Source: Egibacteraceae bacterium | Lineage (GTDB): Bacteria > Actinomycetota > Nitriliruptoria > Euzebyales > Egibacteraceae | DNA: 64,000 nucleotides | Direction: 5' to 3' | NCBI GenBank assembly: GCA_030447925.1 | Contig: JAUJNX010000004.1 | Span: forward strand, 274,296-338,295 | Shown: positions 1 through 8,169 of the stretch, in pieces | How the letters are laid out: the number at the start of each line of letters is the position of its first letter | How positions within the stretch are numbered: position 1 is the stretch's first letter | Made by a program: the position numbers and the translations under genes | The notes under the pieces: generated by a model | The model's database searches: none | Seen by the model: only the letters and a program-made list of their open reading frames with translations | Told to the model about the DNA's origin: nothing

Positions 1-1271
1 CCGGGGTCGTCGAGGGGCCGCCAGGGTCCCGTGCGCGCGACCCCGCCCACCGGGTCGGGGACGCCCGCGTGGGTCGTGACCGCGGTGCGCAGCGCGTCGT
101 CGGCGGGCGCGACCTCGACGGCGTAGGCGGCGCGCGGGTCGAAGACGCGCTCCGGCGCGCGCTCGTCCTGCTGCGCCCCGCCGGCGAGCAGGTCGCCGTC
201 GGTGCGGGCGTAGCCCTCCTCGGGGGCGCGGCCCGACCCGCTCGCCCCCGTCACCAGCCCGTTCTCGCGGTCACCGGCCTCCAGGATGTTGGCCTCGCTG
301 GCGAGTTGGGCCCAGTTGGCGATGCTCATGCCCTGGCCGGTCCAGCCGTGCAGGTAGTTGTTGTAGGCGTGCACCCGGCTGTGGCGCACCGCGCGCGGGT
401 TGCGCTGGTGGGTGCGGTCGAACCAGCTGTGGTGCACCGTGACGTGGGCGATGGACTCCGTGGAGGTGTTGTCACCCCACGACCCGATCAGGATGCCCTT
501 GTCCTGATCGTGCACGTGCACCCAGGACACCGTCACCAGCGACGCGCCCTGGGAGATGTCGATCGCCTCGTCGGGGAACCCCGCGATGTCCAGGTGATCC
601 AGCCACACCCGCCGCGACCCCCGCTGCACCAGGACGGCGTCGGTGTTCGCACCGGTGCCGTCGCGCAGCGACAGGCCCGTCACGATCACGTTGGCGACCT
701 CGTCCAGGCGCAGGCCACGCCCCGCGAGGGTCACCGCGCCGCCGCGCCCGTCCACCGTCGTGTCCGACGGCACCCGCAGCGGCGCCGACAGCCGGATCAC
801 CCCGTCCACCGCGAAGCGCACCCACGCGGGCCCCCCGCCGCGCAGCGCGTCGCGCAGGGAGCCGTCGCCGTCGTCGGCCAGCGAGGTGACCCACACCTCG
901 CGGCCCCCGGCCCCGCCGGTCACGCCCTGGGCGAAGCCCTGCGCCGGGCCGACCTCGGCCCCCGCACCCGGCGCCCACCCCGCCGACGGCATCGCCGCCA
1001 CCCACCGCCGCCCCCCGTGGCTCACCACCGCACCCTGCGCGTACGCCCGACCCGGCGACCAGGCCGCGACCTCGGCGGGTGGGGCCGTGGCGGGGGCGGC
1101 GGCCGGTGGCGCGGGGACGTGGTCCCCAGCCGGCCGAGCGGCCCAGCCCAGCACCGCGCCCGCCGCGACCAGCGCCGCGAGGAGCGCGAGCCACCGGCCC
1201 CGTGGGCGGGACCGGGCGGGCGGGGCGGCGGCGCCGCGAGGCCGGGCCGGAGCCGGGGCAGGCGCCGTCAC
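1..1271 (-). CDS. Pectate lyase-like family 1 polysaccharide lyase, C-terminus cut by window edge
   Basis: Secreted right-handed beta-helix enzyme expected to cleave uronate-containing polysaccharide by beta-elimination. About 423 codons are visible and the frame is open to the left edge, so the C-terminus is missing. The GTG start at 1271 overlaps the stop of the upstream ligase gene (GTGA). Residues ~28-47 form a hydrophobic signal/anchor, followed by a Pro/Ala linker and a short CBM5/12-like module around residues 66-90 (WSPGRAYAQGAVV). The lyase signature follows: TSLADDGDGSLRDAL, VWLDHLDI (~222), VSWVHVHDQDKGILIGS and HHSWFDRTHQRNPRAV (~277), which resemble the conserved WxDH and RxPxxR blocks of PL1. 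It is the last gene of the sulfated-polysaccharide operon, so it may trim or release the polymer. The family call is strong; the true substrate is unknown. Confidence 0.8.
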   Translation of the reverse strand, partial: MTAPAPAPARPRGAAAPPARSRPRGRWLALLAALVAAGAVLGWAARPAGDHVPAPPAAAPATAPPAEVAAWSPGRAYAQGAVVSHGGRRWVAAMPSAGWAPGAGAEVGPAQGFAQGVTGGAGGREVWVTSLADDGDGSLRDALRGGGPAWVRFAVDGVIRLSAPLRVPSDTTVDGRGGAVTLAGRGLRLDEVANVIVTGLSLRDGTGANTDAVLVQRGSRRVWLDHLDIAGFPDEAIDISQGASLVTVSWVHVHDQDKGILIGSWGDNTSTESIAHVTVHHSWFDRTHQRNPRAVRHSRVHAYNNYLHGWTGQGMSIANWAQLASEANILEAGDRENGLVTGASGSGRAPEEGYARTDGDLLAGGAQQDERAPERVFDPRAAYAVEVAPADDALRTAVTTHAGVPDPVGGVARTGPWRPLDDP

Positions 1272-2524
1272 CGGTCCGCCCCGGCGGGCTCGGCCACGCG
1301 CGGCGCGGTCAGCACCGGCACGGGGACCAGGCGGGCGCGGGGCCGGACGACGGCCGGCTCGGGGACCGCGAGGCCCATCGCCAGCACCGCCACGACGAAC
1401 CACAGCCCCTTGCTGCGCTCCCAGTGCAGCGGCACCAGGCCCAGCAGCAGGGTCGCGAGCAGCACCAGCCCGGCCCGGCGCTCGGCGAACGGCAGGCGCA
1501 GGAGCACGCCGCCCACGACGACCAGTGCCAGCCCGAACGGCACGAGCCCCAGCACCCCCACCTCCGCGGCGATCGAGATGAAGGTGTTGTGCGCCCCCGC
1601 CTCACGACCGGTCCGCTCGGCGATCGCGTGGCGCGACGCGCCCCCGCCGACCCCGCCCAGCGGGTGGTCGGCGAAGGCGTCCAGCCCCGCCGCCCACAGC
1701 TGGCGGCGCTCGTTCAGGTCGCCGCTGCGGACCTCGTCCGCGGTGGTCGACAGCCGGTCGATCGACGCCTGCGGGGCGAGCACGAGCACGACCCCGGCGA
1801 GCAGCGCGGGCACCCAGGCGGCGGTCCACACCCGCGCGAGCGGCGTGAGCTGGCGCATCGACGCGGGCACCACCAGCAGCCCGACGCCGGCCGCCAGCAG
1901 CGACGCGCGCGACGACGTCGCCGCGATGCCCAGCAGCCCCCCGGCCGGGTAGAGCCGGCAGGCCAGCCGCAGCCAGGGCGCGCGCACCTGCCCGGCGACG
2001 TACCAGGCGACCGGGATGCCCAGCGCGAGCAGCAGCCCGACGTCGTTCACGTTGGCGTTGCCGATCGAGTACCGGTCCTGGTAGCCCCCGCCGCCCGCCT
2101 CGGTCCCGGTCAGGTAGGACTGCCAGGTCAGCGCCGCGGCGGTCCAGCAGCCCGCCACCCAGGCGACCAGGAACCGCACCCGCTGGGCGCGCCGCGCACC
2201 GAACTCCCACAGCAGCAGGGTCATGGCCAGCAGCTGGACCATGGTCAGGGCGTGGGCGCCGGTCGCGTCGGGCCGCAGGCTCCAGAACCACGACGCCGTC
2301 GCGACGGCGACGTGGGCGGCGAGCAGCCAGTGGACGGCCGCGGGGGCGCGCCGCGGCCGGTCGACGAGCAGGGCCAGGGCCGCGACGGCCAGCGCCACCA
2401 GCCCCACCAGGCGGCTCAGGCGCCCGACCGCGCCGACCGTCACCGCGCCCTGCCAGGGGATGGTGAAGACCAGGCCCTCCAGCGCGAGCCCCGCCGCCCA
2501 CCGCAGCACGCCGCCCCTACGCAT
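1268..2524 (-). CDS. O-antigen ligase / Wzy-like polymerase, polytopic membrane protein
   Basis: A 418-residue polytopic membrane protein with roughly ten hydrophobic segments and a large extracytoplasmic loop, as in the Wzy_C/O-antigen ligase superfamily. Supporting motifs are NANVNDVG in the middle and AHNTFI in the periplasmic-type loop after GGVGGGASRHAIAERTG; AHN(T/S) is typical of this superfamily. The protein should polymerise or ligate lipid-linked repeat units outside the membrane. Its start overlaps the upstream sulfotransferase by 8 bp and its stop overlaps the pectate lyase start by 4 bp, so it is translationally coupled in the operon. Whether it acts as a polymerase or a ligase cannot be told from sequence. 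Confidence 0.82.
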   Translation of the reverse strand: MRRGGVLRWAAGLALEGLVFTIPWQGAVTVGAVGRLSRLVGLVALAVAALALLVDRPRRAPAAVHWLLAAHVAVATASWFWSLRPDATGAHALTMVQLLAMTLLLWEFGARRAQRVRFLVAWVAGCWTAAALTWQSYLTGTEAGGGGYQDRYSIGNANVNDVGLLLALGIPVAWYVAGQVRAPWLRLACRLYPAGGLLGIAATSSRASLLAAGVGLLVVPASMRQLTPLARVWTAAWVPALLAGVVLVLAPQASIDRLSTTADEVRSGDLNERRQLWAAGLDAFADHPLGGVGGGASRHAIAERTGREAGAHNTFISIAAEVGVLGLVPFGLALVVVGGVLLRLPFAERRAGLVLLATLLLGLVPLHWERSKGLWFVVAVLAMGLAVPEPAVVRPRARLVPVPVLTAPRVAEPAGADR

Positions 2525-3515
2525 AACCCAGGGCCGCTCGCTGGGGGGCGGTGCGGCGCAGGACGAGGTCGATGTCGCGGGGGGTGAGCCGGTCGCGCCA
2601 GGACTCGTCCAGCGCGACCGCGCCGGTGACCGCCAGGCGCATGCGGTTGCCGATGACGTGGTGCTCGGCGTCGGCGTGGGCGGCGACGGCCGCGGGGTCG
2701 AAGGGGGCGACGCCGGCGAGGGCCGCGACCCGGTCCAGCTCGCGCACCGGGTCCGCGCACAGGTCCTCGTAGCGCAGGCGCAGGGCGCGCCCCGCCGGCA
2801 GCTCGTCGAGCAGGCGCCCCACCGTCGCGGCGCTGCGCCGCCACTGGCGGACCGCGCGGGCCACGGGGACGCCGCGGCGCACCTGGGACCCCGCGTACCC
2901 GAGCGGGTCGCGCACCAGGTGCACGACGCGCAGGTCCAGATCGGTGAGCGCCGCCAGCCAGTGCACGCGCACCGGGTCCTTGGAGACGTCGGCGAGGACG
3001 CGCCGGCCGGTCACCGCCAGCACGGCGTCGACGAGCGCGGTGTTGCGCGCGGCGACCTCGCGCAGTCGCGCCCCCGCGGGCGCGGCCAGCACCAGCCGGT
3101 CGCGGACGCGGTCGGCGGCCCTGGCGTGCAGCGAGCGGACGAGCAGCCGGCGGCGCAGGCGCCCGCCGGGCACCTCGAAGCGCAGGTCCCAGCGCGCCGG
3201 GCCGAAGTCGGTCCCGCGCGCGGCGGCGGCGGCCGAGACCCGGTCCCAGAACGGGCAGGCGCCCAGCGTGCGCCCGCACGAGCACCGCGACCGCAGCCCG
3301 TCCGCCCCCGGCGGCGGCCCGGTCAGCTCGCCCACGGTGGCGATCTCGGGGGAGGTGCCCAGCAGCAGCGCGAGCAGCGTGGACCCGCTCCGGCCGGTGC
3401 CCACGACCGCCACGACCCGGCTGCCCGTCGCCCGGTCCGCCCCCGCCGCGGCGCGGCGCAGGGGGGCGGTCGCCGGTGTCACCGGCCGGGGCGGCGCGTC
3501 ACCGGACGGGGACAC
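2517..3515 (-). CDS. PAPS-dependent sulfotransferase family protein
   Basis: 332 residues. The 5'-phosphosulfate-binding loop is clear at residues 39-46 (GTGRSGSTLL), and the later HLVRDPLGYAGSQ block supplies the 3'-phosphate-binding Arg/Ser typical of sulfotransferases. A Cys cluster (CSCGRTLGACPFW, ~100-112) is common in the actinobacterial branch of this fold. It probably transfers sulfate from PAPS to a glycan made by the neighbouring glycosyltransferases. It overlaps the ligase gene downstream by 8 bp and the Wzz-like gene upstream by 17 bp. It is one of three sulfotransferases in this operon. Acceptor specificity cannot be read from sequence. Confidence 0.8.
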   Translation of the reverse strand: MSPSGDAPPRPVTPATAPLRRAAAGADRATGSRVVAVVGTGRSGSTLLALLLGTSPEIATVGELTGPPPGADGLRSRCSCGRTLGACPFWDRVSAAAAARGTDFGPARWDLRFEVPGGRLRRRLLVRSLHARAADRVRDRLVLAAPAGARLREVAARNTALVDAVLAVTGRRVLADVSKDPVRVHWLAALTDLDLRVVHLVRDPLGYAGSQVRRGVPVARAVRQWRRSAATVGRLLDELPAGRALRLRYEDLCADPVRELDRVAALAGVAPFDPAAVAAHADAEHHVIGNRMRLAVTGAVALDESWRDRLTPRDIDLVLRRTAPQRAALGYA

Positions 3516-5089
3516 GGGTCCGGCGGGTGGGGGCCGGGGGCGGGACCGGCTCGGCGGGGTCGGCGGCGGCGGCGGGGGCGGGGCGGGCCAGGGCGGCCCG
3601 GTTGAACAGGTAGCCCAGGACGGGGACGCCCAGCAGGTCGATGCGCTCGCGGGTGCGGTCCAGCACGTCCAGCGCGGTGCCGTTGCCCACGACCACGAGC
3701 AGCCCGTCGGCCATGGCCGCGACCTGCGCCGCGCGGGCGTTGAGCAGCAGCCCGGGCGCGTCCACGACGACCAGGTCGGCCTCGTCGCGCAGGCGGTCCA
3801 GCGTCGAGCTCACGGCCGCCTGCGGGGCGGGGTCGTGCAGCGGGACGATCCGCATGGTGGCGGAGCGCACCGACCCGGGGGCCAGCTCGTCGAGGGACTC
3901 GGGGTCCAGGAGCACGACGCGCTTGCCCTGCCCGCTGACCGCCGCGGCCAGGTTGAACGCGCTCAGGCTGGCACCGTCCCCGCGCCCGGGGCTGGTGACC
4001 AGCAGCACCTTGCCCCCGCGCCGGGCCAGGCCCGTCGCCAGCGTCGCCGCGGCCACGGTGTAGGCGCGGGCCGCCACCCGGTCGGCCGGCCCGGCCGCGG
4101 GGTCGGGCAGCGAGTGGGCGTCGCGGGCCGCGAACACCGGCACCGCGCCGAGCAGCGGCGCGCCCAGGACCGCGGCCGGCGCGGTCGGGTCCTGGACCCC
4201 GGCGGACCGCCCCCGCCGCGGCGGCCAGCGCCGCGGACGCGAACAGCCCGATGGCCCCGCCCATCAGCGCGGCGGAGCGCGGCTGGGGGCGCACCGGCGC
4301 GCCGGGCGCCGCCGCGGGCTGCACCGCCGCGACGCCGGAGCCGTACAGCTCGATGTCGATGCGCACCTGGCGGGCGCGGGCGTCCAGCGCCTCCAGCTCC
4401 CCGCGCAGGTCGTTGCGCTCCCGCGTGGCCAGCTCGACCTCGTCGTCGGCGGCCAGCCGCGCGCGGGTCTCGCTGACCACGTCGCCGCCGGGCAGCTCGC
4501 GGGCGACGGCCGCCGCGGTCGCCGCCTCGCGCGCGGTGGCGACGCGGGCGTCGAGGTCGGCGAGCCGGGCGCGCAGCTCACCGGCGGCGGCCTCGATCTG
4601 GGCGACGGTGCGGTCCCCGCGGGCGGCGAGGTCGCGGGCGGCGACGGTCTGGTGGGCCGCGACCACGGCGTCGGCGACCCGCACGGCCTCCTGGGCGGTC
4701 GGCCCGGTGCCGACGACGTCGACGAGGTCGGTGTCCTCGACGGCGCTGGCGCGGACGCGGCTGCGCACGGTCCCGGGTCCCAGGTCCCCGCCCAGCAGGG
4801 CCGCGGCCTCCTCGGCCACCGCGGGCGAGCCGAGGGCCTGGACGACGTTGCCCGCGCGCCGGCCGGCGTTGCCGGTCACGGGCGCGCGGAACACCGACGA
4901 GGACGCGGGGTCGGCCAGGGTCAGCCGCGCGCGGGCCTCGTACACCGGGGTCTGGAGAGCCGTGAGGCCGTAGCCCGCCGCGGCGCCGGCGAGCGTGACG
5001 GCCAGCACCAGCCAGCGCAGCCGCCACATGGCGGCGAGCACGGGCGCGGTACCGCTCCCGACACGGGGATCCATGACCACTCCTGACAA
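3499..5089 (-). CDS. Wzz/BY-kinase-like chain-length protein with degenerate ATPase site, one frameshift
   Basis: The N-terminal half is a Wzz chain-length-determinant domain: TM1 near LRWLVLAVTLAGAAAGYGL, a coiled-coil-like middle, then a second TM (AALMGGAIGLFASAALAAAAG). It is followed in another frame by a CpsD/CapB-like P-loop domain (LLVTSPGRGDGASLSAFN, VVLLDPES, LVVVDAPGLLL). The frame changes near 4197-4200 (CCCC on the plus strand); removing one base gives 1590 nt, or 529 residues. Compared with the intact homologue at 59870-61468 (PGDGKTT), the Walker A lysine is Ala (GDGAS), and the C-terminus has no tyrosine cluster. It is therefore probably a structural pseudokinase controlling chain length. 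The start precedes VMDPRVGSG; a 35-bp gap separates it from the upstream sulfotransferase. Confidence 0.72.
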
Positions 5090-5124
5090 TAAGTACGTTC
5101 GACGCAGACCCTACCAACTGGCCG

Positions 5125-6004
5125 TCAGGTGGCCCACCGGAAGCCCGGTCCCAGCAGCCGCTCGAGGTCGTCCTCCGCGGGGCCAGCTCCGCGCGCAGGG
5201 CGGCGCGGACGCCGGGCACGTCGTCGTAGCGCCGGGCGTTCAGCCGGCGGACGGTCACCGACGGGGCCGGCGGCAGGCCGAGGAAGGCGAAGACGCGGTC
5301 GAGCACCGCGGGCGGATCGGCGACCAGGTCCTCGAAGCGGACGGCCAGCAGCTGCTCGCGCGGGAACAGCGCCAGCCAGCGGGCGAGCTGCTCGGCGTAG
5401 CGGCTGCGCGTCACGTAGGCGTGGTGGCGCAGCGCGACGCTGTCGGCGCGCGGGTCCGCCGCGACCCGCGCCAGCTCGCCGGCCACGCGCTCCGCTTCGC
5501 GGGCCAGCGCCTCGCGCAGCGGCAGGCTCTCGGTGCCCAGCGCGCGGCTGTGGTGGTAGTGGGAGACGGCCCGGTCCACGGGGTCGCGCAGCACCGCCAG
5601 GAGGCGGACACCGGGCACCAGCGCGGCGACGCGGGCGGGGGCCAGGGGTGCGGCAGGTACTCCTGGGACGCCTCGCCGGTCAGGAACGGCGCGCGGGCGG
5701 GGTCGTCGCGGCCCGGGCGCAGCACCACCGGGAAGTTCGAGCGGTACCAGGCGGCGCCGCGCCCGGCGGCGTCGAAGTAGTGGACGCCCTTGCCCAGCGC
5801 GTGCACGACGCGCGGGTGCTGCGCGATCGCGTCGTACAGCGACGTCGTGCCCGCCTTCTGCGCACCGATGAGCAGGAAGTGCGGCAGCGGGCGCAGCGGG
5901 CTGGTCGCCAGCCGGTAGCCGCGGCGGCCCGCCCGCGCCGCCCCCACGACGGACCCGGGCAGCGCGTCCCGCAGGGCGGGCGGGAAGCGGACGGGCGCGG
6001 TCAC
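5125..6004 (-). CDS. Sulfotransferase domain protein, two single-base frameshifts
   Basis: The N-terminus carries a textbook PAPS loop at residues 47-54 (IGAQKAGTTSLYDAIAQHP) followed by KGVHYFD, as in heparan-type sulfotransferases. The 3'-phosphate block LLAVLRDPVDRAVSHYHHSR and the late block LLAVRFEDLVADP lie in a second frame. The tail EDDLERLLGPGFRWAT lies in a third and ends at TGA 5125-5127. Adding one base at the G runs 5645-5648 and 5179-5182 restores a single 882-nt gene (293 residues), a normal size. The start GTG 6004 overlaps the stop of the upstream glycosyltransferase (GTGA). The breaks look like homopolymer under-calls rather than decay. Confidence 0.75.
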
Positions 6005-7110
6005 CGCGCCCCGGCCAGGACGGCGAGCATCTGGTCGGCGGCCGCGTCCTCAGTGTAGGCGGCCCACGCCGAGGGCGGCGGCGGCGGGCCGGGGTCGGCC
6101 AGGGTGGCGCGGATCGCGGCGCGCAGCGCGGGGGCGTCCCCGGTCGGCACCAGCCGGCCGTGGCGCCCGCCGTCCAGGATCTCGCGCGGGCCCGACGGGC
6201 AGTCCGTCGCCACGACCGGCGTGCCCAGGGCCAGCGCCTCGATCAGCGCGGTGGGCAGGCCCTCGTGGTCGGAGGCCAGGACGTACACCGCGGCGCGGGC
6301 CATGCACGGGTACGGGTCGACGAAGCCGGGCATGCGCACGCCCGCGCGCAGCCCCAGCTCGGCGACGCGGCGCTCCAGGGCGGGGCGCTCGACGCCCTCC
6401 CCGAGGATCAGCAGGCGCGCCGCGCGGTCGCGGACCAGCGGCGCGGCGGCGTCGAGCAGCAGGTCCAGCCGCTTGTGGGGCTCCAGGCGCCCGACCGACA
6501 GCAGCACCGGCGGGGCCCCGGGGGCGAACCACGGGTCGTCGAGCCGCTTGGCGGCGCGGCGCGCCAGGTCGGCGGTGACCGCCGGGTTGGCGACGACGCG
6601 GACCCGGCCGGCGGGCAGGGACAGGACCGCGGTCAGGTCGTCGGCGACGCCGGCGGACACCGCGACCAGGTCGTCGGCGGCCCGGTAGGTCGCCCGCATC
6701 GCCGGGGCCATGAGCAGCCGGGTGCGGGCGCGGCGGGCCATGCGCACCTTGGGGGTGAGGGTGTTCTGCTCCCACAGCACCAGGCGCGTGCCGGTGCGGG
6801 CCGCGGCGCGGGCAAGGACGGCGACGACGTTGGCGTGCGACAGGCCGGCGAGCAGCACGTCGGGCCGCGCGGACCGCAGCCACCAGGTCAGCGCCGGGGT
6901 GGCGGCGAGGACGCGCAGGGCGTGCAGGTCGACCACCTCGACCGCGGGGTCGAGCAGGGGCAGGTACTCGCCCTCCGCGCGGGCCAGCACCAGCGACACC
7001 CGCACCCCGCGGCGGGCCAGCGCGCCGGCCAGGGTGACCCCGACGCGCTCCGCGCCGCCGCCGCCCGCGTGGGGCAGGAACAGCGCGACCGACCGGACGG
7101 GCGCGGTCAC
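6001..7110 (-). CDS. Glycosyltransferase family 4 (GT-B)
   Basis: 369 residues with a GT-B fold. The N-terminal glycine-rich loop is PHAGGGGAERVGVTLAGAL. The C-terminal nucleotide-sugar half has LLSVGRLEPHKRLDLLLDA and the EX7E region DHEGLPTALIEALALGTPVVATDCPSG. It transfers a sugar in a retaining manner to a lipid-linked glycan on the cytoplasmic side of the membrane. GTG 7110 was chosen because it overlaps the upstream sulfotransferase stop as GTGA; the open frame further upstream is only antisense-like low-complexity sequence. The stop overlaps the next sulfotransferase start by 4 bp. Donor and acceptor are unknown. Confidence 0.82.
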   Translation of the reverse strand: MTAPVRSVALFLPHAGGGGAERVGVTLAGALARRGVRVSLVLARAEGEYLPLLDPAVEVVDLHALRVLAATPALTWWLRSARPDVLLAGLSHANVVAVLARAAARTGTRLVLWEQNTLTPKVRMARRARTRLLMAPAMRATYRAADDLVAVSAGVADDLTAVLSLPAGRVRVVANPAVTADLARRAAKRLDDPWFAPGAPPVLLSVGRLEPHKRLDLLLDAAAPLVRDRAARLLILGEGVERPALERRVAELGLRAGVRMPGFVDPYPCMARAAVYVLASDHEGLPTALIEALALGTPVVATDCPSGPREILDGGRHGRLVPTGDAPALRAAIRATLADPGPPPPPSAWAAYTEDAAADQMLAVLAGAR

Positions 7111-8039
7111 GGTGCGACCGCCGCGGCGGCGAGCCAGGGGGGCAGGTCGCGGTAGCCGGCCGCGCGCAGGGCGTCGGCCAGGACGGCCAGGCCGGGGGCG
7201 TGGGCGGCCGCCAGGTCGGAGCGGACGGCGGGGTCCAGGGCGGGCTCCTCGGGGATCGCGTTCAGGCGTTCGTAGGTGGTGCGCAGCGCGCGCACGATCC
7301 CGCTGCGGGAGCGCAGGACCGGGCGGCCGAGCGTGTTGAGGCCGTAGGCGAGGCGGCGCAGGGCCTCGCTGCGGTGGCGCACGGTGCGGTTGTGGGCGCC
7401 GTCGACCAGGCCGGCGGCGCCCGCGGCGTCGATCCCCAGCCAGCGGCACAGCCCCGCGACCACGCCCGCGGGGTCGGCGACCAGGTCGTCGAAGAACACC
7501 ACGCGCAGGTCGTCGCCGAAGGCGTCGAGCCAGATCGGCACGTACTCCTCGTAGTGCCCGATCGACAGCCCGCGGTAGGCGCGGTGCCGGGGCAGGCGGT
7601 CCTCGCCGCTGGCGCGCAGCCGGGCGCAGGCGGCCACGAAGGCTGCCATGTCCATGCCGGGGGGCAGGCTGCCGCGGCTGTGCAGGTCGCGGTGGTTGGA
7701 CCACAGCCGGTCCACCGGGTCGCGCAGGCACAGGACGATGCGCGGGTCCTGCAGGGTGGCGCGCAGGGCCCGGACGACCGGCTCGCCCCCGTAGCAGTAG
7801 GCGGGGCTGGCCTCCAGGCGCCAGCGCTGGTCGCCGCAGTGGGCGACGGTGGCGGCGTAGTCCGCCAGCGGCCCGACCCGCCCGCCCTCGTGGCGCAGGG
7901 GCGCGAAGTGGTCGGTCTCCTTCACCGCCGACGCGCAGACGTCGGGGTGGCGCCCCAGCCAGCGGAACAGCGACGTCGTCCCCGCCTTGCCGACCCCGGC
8001 GATGACCAGGTTGGGCAGCGGACGGCCTGCGACGCTCAT
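7107..8039 (-). CDS. Sulfotransferase domain protein
   Basis: 310 residues. The PAPS loop is at residues 15-24 (GVGKAGTTSLFRWLGRHPDV) and the 3'-phosphate block is IVLCLRDPVDRLWSNHRDL, followed by LRVVFFDDLVADPAGVV. It is closest in layout to the heparan N-sulfotransferase-like family and is expected to sulfate the operon's glycan. The ATG at 8039 is the last of three identical start contexts (MSVAGR) created by a 65-bp tandem duplication directly upstream, so its translation is probably coupled to two 22-codon mini-ORFs. Its stop overlaps the downstream GT4 start as GTGA. Confidence 0.83.
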   Translation of the reverse strand: MSVAGRPLPNLVIAGVGKAGTTSLFRWLGRHPDVCASAVKETDHFAPLRHEGGRVGPLADYAATVAHCGDQRWRLEASPAYCYGGEPVVRALRATLQDPRIVLCLRDPVDRLWSNHRDLHSRGSLPPGMDMAAFVAACARLRASGEDRLPRHRAYRGLSIGHYEEYVPIWLDAFGDDLRVVFFDDLVADPAGVVAGLCRWLGIDAAGAAGLVDGAHNRTVRHRSEALRRLAYGLNTLGRPVLRSRSGIVRALRTTYERLNAIPEEPALDPAVRSDLAAAHAPGLAVLADALRAAGYRDLPPWLAAAAVAP

Positions 8040-8104
8040 GGGCGCACCTCCGACGCCGGGCGGCTCACGACTGCGGACTCCGGCCTGCGGCCTGCGACGC
8101 TCAT
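8036..8104 (-). CDS. 22-codon mini-ORF in junction repeat A, downstream copy
   Basis: Second copy of the mini-ORF, encoding the identical 22-residue peptide; the only nucleotide difference from the other copy is silent. ATG 8104 overlaps the stop of the first copy, and its own TGA (8036-8038) overlaps the sulfotransferase ATG at 8039. It is an internal product of the 65-bp duplication. Its expression and role are inferred only. Confidence 0.4.
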   Translation of the reverse strand: MSVAGRRPESAVVSRPASEVRP

Positions 8105-8169
8105 GGGCGCACCTCAGACGCCGGGCGGCTCACGACTGCGGACTCCGGCCTGCGGCCTGCGACGCTCAT
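8101..8169 (-). CDS. 22-codon mini-ORF in junction repeat A, upstream copy
   Basis: ATG at 8169 overlaps the TGA of the upstream GT4 gene (ATGA) and opens a 22-residue frame beginning MSVAGRRPESAVV and ending SRPASEVRP. Its TGA (8101-8103) overlaps the ATG of the next copy. Whether it is translated is not shown by sequence, but the GAGGTG site and the coupled overlaps favour it. The peptide has no recognised function; it more likely keeps ribosomes moving into the sulfotransferase gene than acts as a product. Confidence 0.4.
   Translation of the reverse strand: MSVAGRRPESAVVSRPASEVRP

Noticed and set aside
69..1952. Long open frame on the plus strand
   Set aside because: It is antisense to the pectate lyase and ligase genes, whose motifs are clear on the minus strand; the translation is Arg/Pro-rich low complexity typical of high-GC shadow frames.
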